Below, piece by piece: positions 63,632-64,000 of a DNA stretch of 64,000 nucleotides (its first letter is position 1; each line of letters begins with the position of its first letter). Below the pieces are notes generated by a model. The model saw only the letters and a program-made list of their open reading frames with translations. It did not search any database and had not been told where the DNA came from. The stretch is from Rhodoplanes sp. Z2-YC6860 (GTDB lineage: Bacteria > Pseudomonadota > Alphaproteobacteria > Rhizobiales > Xanthobacteraceae): NCBI RefSeq assembly GCF_001579845.1, contig NZ_CP007440.1:3494029-3558028 (forward strand), written 5' to 3'. The position numbers and the translations under genes are program-made.

Positions 63632-64000
63632 ATGAACATTACGAGGCGAGGCTTTTCGGCAGGTGCGGTTGCCGGTTTGATGGCGTTCGGGCGTCCAGCG
63701 CTCGCGCAGCAGCTTCCCAAGCTCACGGTGCGGACGGATTTCCTGCCCTGGGGCATGCATGCCGGCCTTCATCTCGGCGTGGTCAAAGGCTGGTTCAAGG
63801 AGGCAGGCGTCGACGTCGAGGTGTCGGACGGACGCGGCTCCGGCGTGACCATGCAGCAGGTTGCGACCGGCGATGTCGATATCGGCTGGGTGCAGTTGGG
63901 CGCCATGGCGGTCGCGCGCGGCAAGGGCGTGCCGATCACTTCGATCGCGGGACTGGCGCGCCGCGGCGATCTCGGAGCGCTGGTGCCGAAGGATTCCGGC
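63632..64000 (+). CDS. NMT1/THI5-like ABC binding protein, N-terminal part
   Basis: The gene runs off the right edge; 123 codons are visible from ATG 63632 (GGAGGGACGGG upstream). The leader NITRRGFSAGAVAGLMAFG with cleavage near ALAQQ is twin-arginine-like. LTVRTDFLPWGMHAGLHLGV, VKGWFKEAGVDVEVSDGRGS and GDVDIGWVQLGAMAVARGKG are typical of the NMT1/SsuA/ThiY group, which binds pyrimidine, sulfonate or nitrate-like ligands. It is divergent from the iron-type importer operon, with 205 bases between the starts. The permease and ATPase are presumably beyond the window. Confidence 0.85.
   Translation, partial: MNITRRGFSAGAVAGLMAFGRPALAQQLPKLTVRTDFLPWGMHAGLHLGVVKGWFKEAGVDVEVSDGRGSGVTMQQVATGDVDIGWVQLGAMAVARGKGVPITSIAGLARRGDLGALVPKDSG

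Overview
The window reads as chromosome of a high-GC alphaproteobacterium of the order Hyphomicrobiales (Rhizobiales), probably near Bradyrhizobium, Rhodoplanes or Pseudolabrys. This is inferred from the cytochrome c maturation - HtrA - two-component - glnE order, the PleC/DivJ-like kinase, the many Bug/TctC substrate-binding proteins and the type of intergenic palindromes. No tRNA, rRNA or CRISPR array was seen. Conserved core genes alternate with a large accessory, catabolism-flavoured section.

Layout. (1) 1-9934, all plus strand: end of ccmE, ccmF, ccmH, an HtrA/DegP protease, an OmpR-type regulator overlapping its histidine kinase, and glnE. (2) 9935-20908, accessory: amidohydrolase, MmgE/PrpD protein, FecR-domain protein, FAD monooxygenase, three Bug proteins, an unrelated ABC_sub_bind protein, an IS5 remnant and several palindromic repeats. 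(3) 20909-26129, minus strand, core-like: a PAS-domain PleC/DivJ-like kinase behind a dense GANTC cluster, and aminopeptidase N. (4) 26271-44895, accessory: five more Bug proteins next to an amidohydrolase, a phytoene-dehydrogenase-like oxidoreductase, an SDR, a dihydroxyphthalate-decarboxylase-like protein, a polysaccharide deacetylase, an exported class II aldolase, two LysR regulators, a three-domain-tailed cation efflux protein and an MBL-fold hydrolase. A lower-GC patch lies at about 35.2-36.0 kb. (5) 44941-46694: three small unknown genes and a MerR regulator. (6) 46854-57867: a two-partner secretion locus with a winged-helix/TPR membrane regulator, TpsB transporter, a small exported protein and a 2095-residue TpsA exoprotein. 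(7) 57868-64000: an MFS gene with a one-base frameshift, a binding protein-permease-ATPase operon of the ferric iron type, and the start of an NMT1/THI5-like binding protein.

How the parts work together. The ccm genes assemble c-type cytochromes, the HtrA protease and two-component pair suggest envelope quality control, and GlnE sets glutamine synthetase activity. In the accessory section, small-molecule binding proteins are repeatedly paired with catabolic enzymes. Several of those enzymes carry export signals, and no TctA/TctB membrane partner is present. The most interesting regulatory signals, read directly from the bases, are: matching 10-bp tandem repeats in front of both the regulator gene and the TpsA operon of the secretion locus; seven GANTC sites in 145 bp upstream of the cell-cycle-type kinase; a hairpin that includes the ribosome binding site of the HtrA gene; and two double-hairpin repeat elements whose inner stems differ but remain base-paired.
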